64,000 nucleotides of DNA from Watersipora subatra (Eukaryota; Bryozoa; Gymnolaemata; Cheilostomatida; Watersiporidae), in assembly GCF_963576615.1 (NCBI RefSeq), contig NC_088715.1, forward strand, positions 53,304,959 to 53,368,958, given 5' to 3'. Both the position numbers and the translations under genes were made by a program. Below, piece by piece: positions 32,641 through 62,900 of this stretch; position 1 is the first letter of the stretch; each line of letters starts with the position of its first letter. Below the pieces are notes generated by a model. That model was not told the DNA's origin. It did no database searches and was given only the letters and a program-made list of their open reading frames with translations.

Positions 32641-33712
32641 CACAAGCGCTCGCAGAAACACCCACAGAAACACACACAAACTTTAAGAAATATATATATA
32701 TTAATGCGCACATTTATATACATATTTACAATTGTGTTTATCGGTTGTAATGTGACGTGATGTGACATGGTATTTGCGTATAAATGGTACCTGCACCATT
32801 GGTAAGCTAAATTGGTGGTTGTGTCTACTCAAGCTTAGAAGTTTCAGCACCTGCCTCAAAATTTTAGATATCCTGAGTACCACATTTTTTCAACTTTGCT
32901 AATGACTTTGATAAATTTGTATTGGTATTTGAGCTAGCAAAATTTGATATGCGCATATTTTTGCATTCAATGCTACAATGCCTATGACATCACAGTTGTT
33001 CTTAGATGCCAGCACTTTTACATATCTTCTTGATATTGGAGATACTTCTCCACTTTTTTCTTTTATTTGCTGGATATCTTGTAGCTGTTGGGCTACGCTA
33101 TATCTATTAGAGTGGCCATTTTGGCTTCTTTTTCCAACTACCCTGATTAATGACTAGTTTTTACGATGTCTTTCTCCGTCACCTCCTAGGGTAGTTAGAA
33201 ATTACTTCAATCTTAGAAGTGTTTGAAAATATTAAAAATTCTAATAAATTTTATCTTTTAGCTTAGTAAACTGGGTTGGTATTATTTTTACAATTTTGAA
33301 AATTTAAAAAAACTTGTTTTAATGAATTTGTTTTTATATTGCGTTGAATTAAACTACTGGCTGTGTGTTTGATGCAAAAGATGTTTAGAAGCGGTTTAAA
33401 CCAGCTGTATTGGAAAGTATGTGTAAAGTATAAAATAGTTTCATGTAGAAGCTACAAATCTGAAAAAATGTCTGAAACTAACTAATAGCTTCACAAGATT
33501 ATTGAACCCGCAGCTTGGCTACATATTTCTTAAGGAATTACGCAGGTTGGCAATCATCACTACCCAAGCATGAAAATATTTAATCTCCTTTAGTTAATAA
33601 GAAGCACATGCTCCATTCACTCATTAGTATTTACTAGGTTGGCTAGCTAGGCAAAAAAGCTTTAGAATTACAGTAAAAATTGCATAGTTCTAGCTGCACA
33701 AGCCAGCATACC
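32641..33712. other. Upstream region of gene B
   Basis: AT-rich DNA with a short TA tract near 32690. No exon or promoter motif with real support. Confidence 0.4.
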
Positions 33713-50711
<16,999 letters not shown>

Positions 50712-50764
50712 TTAAAATAGTTGTCATTTTTTTATTCCATTATAGGATTTCTTATAAATTTAAA

Positions 50765-50770
50765 AATAAA
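50765..50770 (+). terminator. Polyadenylation signal of gene B
   Basis: AATAAA 54 nt downstream of the gene B stop codon, a normal distance for a short 3' UTR. Confidence 0.5.
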
Positions 50771-50801
50771 CCGTTGCTCAAGTCGTAATAGGTAAACGGT
50801 T

Positions 50802-50893
50802 TTTGCCTAGAAGTCAGCAATTCTTGCCTGGAGGTCAACCCAGTTCTTACCTGGAGGTCAGCAGTTCTTGCTTGAAGGTCAGCAGCAATTAGC
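50802..50893. repeat. Short minisatellite in gene B 3' flank
   Basis: Four copies of a ~21-26 bp motif, ttcttgcctggaggtcagca, starting ~90 bp past the stop. Confidence 0.8.
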
Positions 50894-53694
50894 CTGACAA
50901 TTATCAGCTATCAGTCAATCACAAAATGTTTCCCAACTAAAACTGTGCCACTGCAGTACAATAACAAACGTACTCTTGTGTGAAGTCAATGAATACTTCC
51001 ATATATTTTTGAAAAATCTCCAAAAAATTACTCAAATTTGAGTATTGAAATTCTACGCTCTATAAACTTGTTATACATCACAATAGCAGACATCCTGTTT
51101 GGCTTCTAACCAGATTTTAGGTGAATAGCTTATTTCGCTAATTTGGAAAGCTGTTATAAACTCACAAAATTTCATTCATGAACCCACCAATTTTTCGTTT
51201 CAGTCAGTAAATCTAAAAATGCCAACCTTAGCTATTTTGTTTTAGCTTATACTGTCAGCTTAGGTATGAAGTTTGTCTTAAGAAGTAATAATACACTGTA
51301 AGTGTGTGAGCATCAGTATTGAAAAATCCTGCTGACTCTGACAAAATATTATAAAGCGCTAACTTTAAAATGCCAATAAGTACTTGCATTATTGACGGTT
51401 TGTGAGTGCTCACGTACCATTCAACCAATACAGCTAAATCAGCTGTGAAAAGTAATTTCTCCACTACGTGTGTGTGCGCGTGCGTGTCTGCGGGTGAGCG
51501 AGCGGGCGTGTGTTTTATTTCATCAGTTAGTAGAAATATAACATTAGGCCAAAATAAGGACATAGTTATAATATTGATTAAGTTGAAGAAAAATGAAAGC
51601 TTAGTTCCTACTTGTAAAGGCGTGATGAGGCCCAGATGCGCAGTAGCACCGCAGCTAGTCGAGGCGCTGAACCAACAGAAATTGGCAAACTTAAACGGCA
51701 GGTCTTCCCTCTAGAAATCTAGGTTTAACAAATGGCTTTTTATATTAACTCTAAAACTAGTAAAAGCAGAAGTTTTGCGTATGTCTATTGGAAGACTGTT
51801 TCATTGCGATGGTACTCTGTATGCAATTGTTTTTATTTGTTATTTGACTTGAAGTGTAAAACAAATAATGTAAAAGGCAATTTTTATCATCTCTTTATCT
51901 ATTTTCGTTTTGCATATCTAACCTGCCTGACCAGTCATTACATTTCTACTTTTACCAAAAAACAACTCTCCTTAAACCAAACTTTAACACTTGCCAATTT
52001 AGCTTATAGAACATCCTTACGCAAAAATAGTTTTTTTTTCAACAAATATATTTTACTTTTCTTTTTATCGTTTTTGTTTTATGGTCCTCTTATGTGTGAA
52101 AAGGATAGGTAGTAAAAAATAGTGAAATAGAAAGATTCCGCCCTGAGATAAAAAATAGTCTCACTAATTCTGTGGCTGCATGGCTTAGAGCCTTAGAGCA
52201 TTTTAAAAGCATGCATCTTAGTTCATTGTGGCTGCCTTATGAACTTCATTTGCGAATGAGGCGTGCAAATTCTCCTCTGCGTTATTTAGGACACTCATGT
52301 TTCTCAAAATTATAACAGCATCAATTACACATTGACTCTTTCATGGCTATTTTTAACCAGCATTATGTATTTTGATCAGCTAAAACATGCGCTGTAGAAT
52401 AACAGTCTTAGCACTTTTAATAATTTTACAAAATGGAAAAACAAGCTTGGCACGCAAAACTTTACCTAACAAAGATGAGTCATATTTGCAGGGATGAGTC
52501 ATACCTAGCAGAGATGAGCATATTAGCATTCGCCCACCACAACTAGGCCTACGCTTCAATTTTGGCTTGTTCTAAATAAGGGCACCTGTCACCGCAGTTC
52601 TCATTAATCTCTCACTCTAATTCTACTGAACCATGAACTCGCTGCAGTTTTAGTAAGTTGACGGTGTAGGGCTTATGCAGCTCTGAGGTTTACCATTTAC
52701 GATAAAATCATAGCTTTAGTTTTTTTGTTTAGTTCTCTAGTGTTGCGACAGTACATCAAATACTGCAGACATCTAAAAATATTATAAAACCTGATAATAT
52801 TCTTGGTACTTCAGATTGTGTCTATATATAAACCACCATCGACAGATAGTTTACATGTATAATGCAACTGCGGTTCTATAACATGGCTGCATATGCTTAA
52901 TTAAAGTGTTGCTTGTCTTACAAATATTTGTATATTTAAAATGTGATAGAAGCTATTTTTCCCCGTTCATACATACATATTATGATTGATAGCATGGATG
53001 TGCTTGGATAGTTAGGACATGTTTCAATTGCTAATATTGAAATATATCGAAAATATTGGAGAAAACTTTCTACCTTTTGGCAGTTTGAACTTTCTATCGA
53101 CAGAATGGAATTTCTCTAAAAGGAAATAGTCTGAGATTAGTATCTCGAATAATCACTAACTTCCTAAGAAAAGCATCAATTTTGTACACAAAATTTTGTT
53201 CAGAAAATCTGATAATTATTATCAGGCAGTATCACTTCAGTCAAATTTTTTAGAACATCTTGTAGGTCATCTGAAGATACCAACGAGAAAAAATTTTACC
53301 ACACAATGTGTGCATATGCTACCACAGAGCAAATATTTTTAACAAAAATGTCCCCAGTTCTTCAGCATACTATTTTTGTTTTTACAGGTTGTTTCTCAAG
53401 CATGCTAATCTCGATTAGTTTTTTAAGATGAATGCGCTATTCGAAAATTGTAGCATGTCTGGCCACCTTTTTACCTAAATAGCTGGCACTCACTCTAGCT
53501 TTTGCACTGTGTTCGCAGTCTCATACCTGCCCAGGCGTGTCCAGATATAATCTAATATCTTCAATGCAGCGTAACCACTCAACCATCCCTATATTCTTAC
53601 CTTTAGTAAATCTGTAATTATTGGCTGGAAAGTTGACAGAGTTTAAGCCTGATGAAATGAAGTACATAATTACGTCTCTACTTGTCTGACCAAG
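50894..53694. other. Intergenic region between genes B and C
   Basis: 2.8 kb. Contains a GC-rich TG tract (gtgtgtgcgcgtgcgtg) at about 51467-51515 and AT-rich DNA. The 126-codon open frame at 51732-52112 has biased AT-type composition and no family signature, so it is not called. Confidence 0.4.
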
Positions 53695-53967
53695 ATGGAT
53701 ACCGACTCATCAGATACATCAGAAGAAATCAATAGCTTACTTAGTAAATCGGATGAGTCCGTTTTACCACCTCCGAAAGTCAAACAACACTCAATGATCG
53801 CTATCACCATCTTAATAATATTCATTTCATACTGTATCGACTCGGTCCTATATCCATTTTTTCCTAATGTCGGAGTGAAGAAGGGACTGCTGCTCAGTGA
53901 AACTGGCATCATCTTTGCGGCTTTTGACTTTACCAGATTTGTGACAGCTCCAATTGCTGGAAGAATG
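53695..53967 (+). CDS. Gene C exon 1
   Basis: 273 nt. Acidic Ser-rich head, then membrane segment 1 (IAITILIIFISYCIDSVLYP), FFPNVGVKKG, and segment 2 ending VTAPIAGRM. Donor ATG|GTGAGT. Confidence 0.9.
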
Positions 53968-56900
53968 GTGAGTTGATCCAAACAACCAGCTTGCATACCT
54001 TTGAATAATTTGCATATATATTTGAACACAAGGCAGCGTTCATTGTATGAAAGTTTCTATGGTAAACTCCAGAGAAACTAAAAGTTTCTGTTTAAACTGG
54101 GAACTTTCAAAGTTCCTACAGAACTTGTAAGTTTTTATCTCTGTTTTTTTTAAAAACCCAATTCGTTGAAATCACAACTGTTTACTAAGTGTATATAAGC
54201 TAAAGAGCCAAAGAAATAGCGAGTAAAACTAAAATGCTAGTAGCTGTGAGAAAAATAATAAATCGAGATCAATATGGGATTTTTTGTTAACAGATAGTAT
54301 TTGAGCAACGACTTCTCATTAAAGTTCCTTCTTTAACTTTTTTAAAAACTTAATCATTTTTGTTAACCAATGGGTTATGCTTTTATTTCATGCATCAATG
54401 AAGTAACTGTTAATATCATAATTAAGCTTTATTATTAATAGGTGCAGCTGTAACAATTGTGGTATTATTACTATAATGAGCAAAGTAACAACAACAGTGC
54501 ATGCTGAAAAAAACAAAAAAATATTAGAGTAGACAACTCCCACAAAAAACCAAAGTTACGATACATTACATAAAAAGTGTTCAGCATTAACCACATGGTG
54601 ATATTGACAATTTTTTTTGAGTTAAAGTACGCACAGGGAATTCAAAGCATACTTCAATGAAATTTACTAATATTTCATGCTGTAAAGCAACAGCTGAGTG
54701 TGTCAGTGCCAAATCAATACAGTGGTCTAAAAAGCAGATCATGTTTTCATTGGTGCTATAACAGAGTTCAACACAGAGGAATCAACCGGAAAGCATGACT
54801 CATGACTCAAGCCTGACGCATGACTCAAAGCGCTAAGACCCTTTGATGGTAAAAATAAGGTGCATTGCGTGGATGTTTTTTTCCAAACACCATAGAATGA
54901 GAGCAAAATGACGGTTCCCAAGATCGCATAACAGTGCCACATGAGGGTGTGTCACTACGCTGTCGCTGTATATAAATTTAGTAATAGAAGTCTGAGTTGA
55001 CAAGAAAAATGCATGGTTTCGTGTTGACAGCATTGGGTTGTATTTGGAAAGTTCGAGTCAAGGAATTGACAAAACATACTTTCCTACGAAATTTTATCAA
55101 CAAAAAACTAGCATTAACTTGTTTAATCAGAGCTGCTCAAACTTAAAAAGCAGTCTAACAAATATTTTCTGTTCTCGAAAAAATACTGCAACTAACAGGA
55201 AATAAATACTTTCAATTAATATTTGCCAATCTCCGTAAACTTTTGTGAACTTTTGGAGCTAAAATTATTACGGAAATATATATCTTACTAATAAGTGTTT
55301 TATATCACAGTTTGACAGATGCCACCCAAAGAAGCTTTGTGCGATCGGGATTACTATTGCTGGCCTAGCTTGCGTCTCATTTGGGTATGTCTTTCATTGC
55401 CTTATTCTTTAGAGATTAGTATAAAAAAGAGTGAACAATATTTCAAAAAGCTAAAACCGCCATTTACCCTGTTTGCTTTAAAGACTTGACCTACAAATTG
55501 ACTAACCTGTAACTTAAAGATATACCTTGGTGTTTGCCTTAGAAAAGCTAGGGGATTAAAATCACGCATTGAAGTTTGGTTAATATCAATGAAGTGTGGT
55601 TAATATCGCAATTAATCCAAGTGACATCTGTATGATTCAGCAAGTTATAATGGTTCAGGATGATAGAGCAAATGGATTAAGGCTTTGAACAGTGGCAAGC
55701 TAAAAAGAAATACATAACGTCCTGACAAACAGCCACCTACATCGATTCTGTGATAGTTCATATTAAGATGCAAGGTTTTCCGAAAATAATGGAGTATTCA
55801 TATTTGAGAAAAACCAACTACTAGCACTCTGCAGTTTAAATAGATGTTGAGATCGCCATTTCAGTTTTTGCGCTACTGTTCATTTTATGGTATAACTCAC
55901 TCCGTTATTGCAGATCGAGCCTGCTGTTATTTTTAAGCTAAATTTGTTTTGTTAAAAACAAATGAACATTAAACCTTTAAATCAATTTTATATTTTCAGA
56001 TTATCTTGATAAGCTTGTATCTGGGATTAATCTTATTCAACCAAAAAGTTTCTATGATGTATTCCTTGAAAAAAATCAAATAAACCTTAAAATATGTTCA
56101 AAGTATAGAATAAGTATGAAATGTTTGCACAGAATCTGAGAACAGATATAAATTGTAAATGTGGCCAAAAATTATTAAATCTGGATGGAATAGTTTTGTC
56201 AATTACGATAGTACTTAAAGTATGTAGCCTACAATATCTTTCTGGTTTAAATACTTGCACAAAAAAGGGATTTTTTAAAGATTTTTTTTATGTAAGAAAC
56301 TGGAATTTTTGTCCTATATATTTTTATTGTCTTTTTAGTAAAGTATAACGTTGTGTGGTGTCAAATGGTTTTACAACAAAATATTTTGCGCAATGTGCTA
56401 TGTTGCTTTGTATTCAAGATTGTACAAGTGGGTCTTTTATAGGTAACTAGCTACATGTAGGTTTTAATCTTTGCTATGATAGTACTATGTTTCCATCATC
56501 TTTATTCCTTTATAGCTTAAACAAGCCAAATCTCCGCTTTACTAAAAGTTTAGACTGCTGACTTTCCTTTACCATTCTAATTTAGCCTACTTTGCTTAGA
56601 ATACTTTTTCCAAACTAATTGTTATGACTTTGTTATGGGTTAGTTTAGAAATCAGATTTACTATAGTTTTTTTCCTGCTATAATAATAGCTACAGCTGTA
56701 ACAGTTGACAAATTTGGTAACCACTATTTGTTCATTATGGCTCATTGTTGAGTGCTTACACCAAAAAATAATATCATCAATCTAAAATTTTGATCAATCG
56801 TCTACGTAGCCAATGAATTGGTTTTTCACATTGGTGAAACAAATGTCCTGTGTTAAAAATGTTTCAGTATAAAATCAAATTGTTGCGTACTTCAACAGAA

Positions 56901-59900
56901 ATATTTACCGAACTTGTGACAATTACTTGCAATACTTGGCATCAACTCTAAAATAAATGTGTAAGTATGGGTATAAGTATTCATGCTGTAGTTATCTACT
57001 AAAGATACGTTCTTTGCAATTAACTTAAAGTAAATTGAGCCATTGACCATTGATAAGTAAGTATTGTAAAGCTCCATGCCCAACCTAATAAACCTAAGAT
57101 ACACATTATTTAGATGAAATAATTTCATTCCCTTTTATACTGAATATATTGTGATCATTTGTGCATGAGATTTGACCCCAGAGCATTTATGGCTGAATGC
57201 TTTTTTTAACACAGCTAATGGTCTATTTGTGATTTGAACCATTTACATGTACATACTGCTTGTTTAACTGCGCACTAAGAGCTGAATTATGGTTGCTCTC
57301 CATCAACTTACTAAGGGGATGAAAAGGATTATTTGTTCTAAAAGTAAGCCCAGCAACGCCTAAAATATTTTTTTCCATTTTCATTAAAAAAACCTTTATG
57401 TTGGTGCATAAAGATGTGGCCAATATCTCAGGAACAAATTGAAATTTTAAACTAAATGTTTCAGCCACATCGTAAAAGGCATAAAGCACAATTGTATAAA
57501 GTTTTCAAAGAATGAGCCACAAATGTGGAATTTTAGATTGTTTACACATACTATTACACAATTATAAAGTGGGATCTATTAAAGTTGATATATACTAGTT
57601 AGTGTTATATTATAGAATATAGAATATACATGTAGTATATTATACTATGATACCCTATATTATGCTGTAATATACAATAATATACTATATATTGTATTAT
57701 AAGTTGTTATATAATATTTGCCTAGTATACGTTGATTATTACAGTCTCACAATCTTGGTTAACTCAACGGAGCTCTTCTTTGCCAGCTGTTTGCTGATAA
57801 GATGTGTAGCAGGTGTAGGATCAGCCATGTTAAATGTCTCAGGAACAAGCCTGCTGTTGAAGGCCTCGGGCTATGAAACAACAACCGTTGTGGTGAGCCA
57901 GATTCATACCAGTGTATTTTGATTGCTAGTTAATTTCACACATTTGCTACCATATGTACGGTGGGATATTATGCAATATCTGAAGCTTTACTGAGCTTAG
58001 GCAGTAATACAAACAATGGCTTGGAAAAGCCAGGCCACTGGCTAAACTAGTGAGTTCATTCAGTAAGTCTTTTTTGTCGTAAAGTTTGGTGAAGGAGAGC
58101 TACGAATGTGACACCGACTCGCCATGCTCTTTATTTTTGCTGACAAGAAACCTTTAAGGTGTGGTGGTCTGAGCGCGCAGCAACAGTCTGCTGGTCTGGT
58201 CTCAGTCCTCAAGTCTGCCAAACAGCCATTGGTTTGTGCATTGGTGTTGGCAGCAGGAACTGCTTTATTTGGGTAAGATTGTGTTTAGCTATTGTGCTAA
58301 TAGGGTGTGCCGTCATGGCGGTGAAGGCCAGTGACAAAGAGAAGGTTGATTTACCATCGCTAAAACTTTGTGCTACGTAAAAGCTTTTACGTTGGTTTTT
58401 GCGTACTCTTTTAAATTAACCTATTTTTCATTATCTATGGAATATTCTATTGAGTGCAGAATGAACCATGATCCAAATTTTTGTATAGTTTTATTAATGT
58501 TAGTTCAATAAGCAATTTTCGTGCAAGCCAAACGAAGAAAGTTTGATAAATAAACAAGGTTAAGGGTAACTATAGCAACTGCATAGATGACATGGAAGAA
58601 TAATACTACCAACAAAACTAATGTAGTCAAAACAAAGACGATGTTGCAGGATTGTGCTACCACAAGCCATACTAAGACGATTAAAAAGTAATTACCTCAT
58701 CATTGTCCTTAGGCAATCAATCATTCGCAAAACGAGTTAGAATATACCCGGCGCAGTAGTGAGATAAAATATGCTGAACTTTTCACATCCACTGCGAAGA
58801 GCTTTACTTGATATAATGTTTTTGAATCTATCCAAAAATGGCATTTCTGGGACACCAAATAATAGCCTCACTGCAAATGCTTCGGCACAAATTTTCCAAA
58901 GTGAAATGATGTCAAATTCGTTTGGATTGTAAAGATTCTACGATTAAGAGTAGAAAAAACCCTGAATCTATCTGAAGAATTGTAAGTTCTTGTAACAAAT
59001 TATAAAACAAAAGAGCTGTGAGAACTTGCATGGAAGCTTCTTATTGTTTGAAATAGTTGGTAAAAAAGCACAGTATGGTATGCATAGCTATAATTGATGC
59101 AAACAGAAAAGGTTTGGATGCTTTGAATGCTGTAAAAACTTCAAACAAAAATTGTGTTTTTGAAATTTATTTTATATTTACTATTGGCTAATTCAGCAAA
59201 TTTAGGCCTCCCAGTAATTATGTAATTAAATATATATATTTACAGTATAACTAAGTAATGACAGAACATAAAATGGTGTTGCTCATATGATGAAATATAA
59301 AAGTAAGCCAGCTGTTTGCTTAGCAAAAACCAATTACTAAAAATATTATTGTTGAAGAATCAGTTTTTAGCTAATATAAATAAAAATAGTCATATAATTC
59401 AGATTTAAGTATGTATGCAACACTGCTGTATGACCTGTCATTATCATGTTAACATGATTGTCATAAACACGTTTTGCAGCTTACAAAACGTTACCTACCA
59501 AATACCGACCAATGTCAATTTTGCCAATTTACTCCAAAAACTGTGAAAAAGGCTTTAAATCACCAAATAAAATCTCATCTTAAAGGTTAAAGTATAATTT
59601 ATAGCTCATGATTTGAATTTAAAAAGGAGAGTTACGGAGCTTGCTCTCGTTAAGTTTGTAAAGATTGCTGTCAAAGCCCTAAATGCTGCTAAAATAATTA
59701 TTAGTATAGTTACATATTTCTCAAAGATATTCGATACTATCAACCTTGATATACTATAGCGCGAAAAACGAGAACATGACTTTTATATTGTCAGTATCAA
59801 ATTAATAAAACATCACTTAACTTACCGTTAACAACCATTTTTTTAACAACGCAAAGTTATCCCCTCTTAAGATCGCATGTTATGGTCTAAGCTTGCATTT

Positions 59901-62900
59901 TGCTATGAACTGATTCGTCACACCTCCCTTTTCCTTCACCAAAATGTAATCATTCTTTTTTATAACTGTTTTTTAATCTGTGAACTAGTTTGCCGTTTAA
60001 TAGTTTGGAGAAACACACCAGAAACAAGTTTTAACATAATTATTATTATACAATAATGCAATTTAGGAATTATATACAAAAAATCTGCTACTTAGCATGC
60101 AGCTCCATTATTCGAACAAGCTTAACAACAGCTTCACAAATAGCATATGTGTCTCGTAGGTCAGACAGCATAGTTTTTTCACTTCGAATTTCAACTTGCA
60201 TCATACTAATTTACTTGACAATCTAAATTCTTGTTTCGTAAGTTTATAGCAAGTTCTGGCCAAAGAAAGGTATCATACTAGATGTTTGAGGCTTTGGTCA
60301 GTTTTGTTTTTTATCTCAAGGAAAAAAGATGTATTGCTAAATTAAAAGTTGCCCTGAAACGGTATTTTCTAAAAAATCTGGAATATCTTATTCTGAGCTT
60401 ATTGAATTTTGGCTGAGCACCTTGATTAGCCACGCTACTTTGCATTAGGGCTCGCATCACTACTTTCATGGCTAATAATGGATAAAATATTCACTTGTGC
60501 AAAGGCCTAATATCTTTTTTAGGCATTTGTAGATACGGCTAACAAAGTTGGTTACGCGTTTGGACCTGCTATTGGAGCATTCCTGTATCAAGTAAGCTTT
60601 TAAGAGTAATATTGCTGCATAGGCATAGCCCGGTAAAATCTGAAAACGTTTTTTAATAAATTTGCAAAAGTCATGCCACAATAATAATAAGGTTTTATGT
60701 TATGTTAGCCCTAAGTTATTTGTTGACATAAAAAATAAAGGCTACCAGAGTTGAGTCTGTCAAAATTAAGCTAACAATGTGTGTATGAATATATATCTAT
60801 TTACAATTTAATATATCTACATTTAAAATATACATGTTTGCATATACATCTATGTTTAAAATATAAAATCTATGTAGTAAATAAATGTATATTATGAACA
60901 TGTTTATTGCAAATAAGTTTGTTTAAAATATATTTATTTACAATATATATTTATGTACTATATATATTTACAATATGTATATTTGTAACATATATATATA
61001 TATATATATAAATTATATTTAAAATATGCAAATTCACTATTAAATGTATTTATATTATTCATAGAAATATATTCTACAAGACAATAATGCTTTCTTGTAG
61101 TTTGTAGGATTCAGTCCAATGTTTGCCATGCTCGGGGGCACTATGCTATTTTTGCTGCCAACATTTCTTTATGTTGTTCCCAAAGTTGGTAAGTTCATGC
61201 TAATTTACGCTTTTCATATTTGTAACCAACAATTCATTTTACAAATAGCCACATTAATTCACTGGAGTCAAGGGGTTTGACAATTGTGGAGTTCATTAGT
61301 GGGCACTAGCTTTTTCTGTTTAAGAAAATGTAACTGTGTGATCTGCTCTCCATGATTGTTGCGCCTGTAAATCGTTGGTGAAATAAAAATTTATTTAAAT
61401 TTCAAGTTGTAGTTTGACCAAAATTTTACGACACTTTCGTTTCATCCAAAAACTCATTTTGGGAAATTTATTGCCTTATCTAGGCTAAGGCTAAATATGC
61501 CCAATTCTTAGCTATTGCGCACGCTCCAGCAACTTACTTTCTTATTAATTTTCAACCAACTCATGTATTCAGATGGTGAGATGTAATATTGGTTAAGAAG
61601 CTTATGAAAAGTGTTATGATTAGCTGAATAACTCATGACAGATATGATGATTGGCTAAAAACTCATAACAGACATGATGACTGGCTAAATAATTTATGAA
61701 CACATGATGATTGGTTAAATAACTAATGACAAACATGATTGGCTAAAAACTCATGGCAGACATAGCAATTGGCTAAATATCTTATGGTAAACATGAGTGT
61801 AAGCTAAATAAAATATTTTTGATATAATGATTGAACGATAATTTTTTCAAATGTTTTCATCAAAGTAGAATAATATTATCAGCTTAATGTCGGTAGATGG
61901 GGAGTTGTTTTATCATTGCTTAAACATCAGAATGCAGTTATCAAATTTATTATATGTAATTACCATGATGTTTCTGTTCTAAAATTTCAGATGAAAAAGC
62001 TCCGACACTTCACAGAGGCTTTTTAGCATTTCTCACAATCCCCGGAATCTTTCTCATGTTCTTAGGCTGGACATCAACAAAGATCTCAGTTACAAGTAGA
62101 ACTACACAGATAGCCCGATTTTTTTATTTTTCTGTGAGTCTTTCTTTAACATTTACTTATTCCAAGTTATGCTCTATTTTGTTGGCTAAATGTGTGGAAA
62201 TGCTTTGTTTTATGCGCAGGAGCATATCTATACAAGATATAAATATACATGTCTATATATATATTTTTTTCAATTCAAATATTATATAGCATTTTACAAC
62301 ATGATTTATTAGGGACTTGAAGGTCACGCCCATTTATTTGTGTCATTTGAAAAAAGAAAGCCAGAGTTCAACTTTTTAACAAAAAAGAGCAGACTTGAAA
62401 AGAGCCTGAACAGGATTTATTGTTTTCAATGAAACTGGTCTACTCTGTAGTAAACCTTTCAATATTATAGTTTATATTATGAATAATGGGGATCAGATAG
62501 GTAACTGTCAAAATTTGCTTTCTATTTTAGTTTCACACAAGTACAACAGCAATGGGGCTGATGTTTACACTGTGGGCTGCCTGTGCGACACTAGGTAACA
62601 TTTTTGTAGCCAACTTTGTTAACAAGGTGAGAACAATTTGCAGTATGAGCCTTTACAGTCACATATATATTCATAAAGCATCAAATAGATATTTTTTGAT
62701 TATTAGTTTTAAGAAGCATGTTTTATTTGTGTAAACCCTTTAGTTAGATGCAGTTACATTAAAAATAGATTCATGAAATTTGTGTCTACCATCAAATGTG
62801 CAACTGAAATTAATTTCAAACGGTTTGAAATTGAGTGACACCGGTTTTCTGGTGTCACTCAATAAGTGACACCAGAAAACCGGTTCGTAGCAAATGAAAA

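Noticed and set aside
51732..52112. 126-codon open frame between genes B and C
   Set aside because: Composition follows the AT-rich DNA, no domain or membrane pattern typical of a gene, no partner exons or splice logic.
53670..54029. 119-codon minus-strand frame over gene C exon 1
   Set aside because: Antisense shadow of the real plus-strand exon; the same shadow appears over exon 1 of genes A and B.
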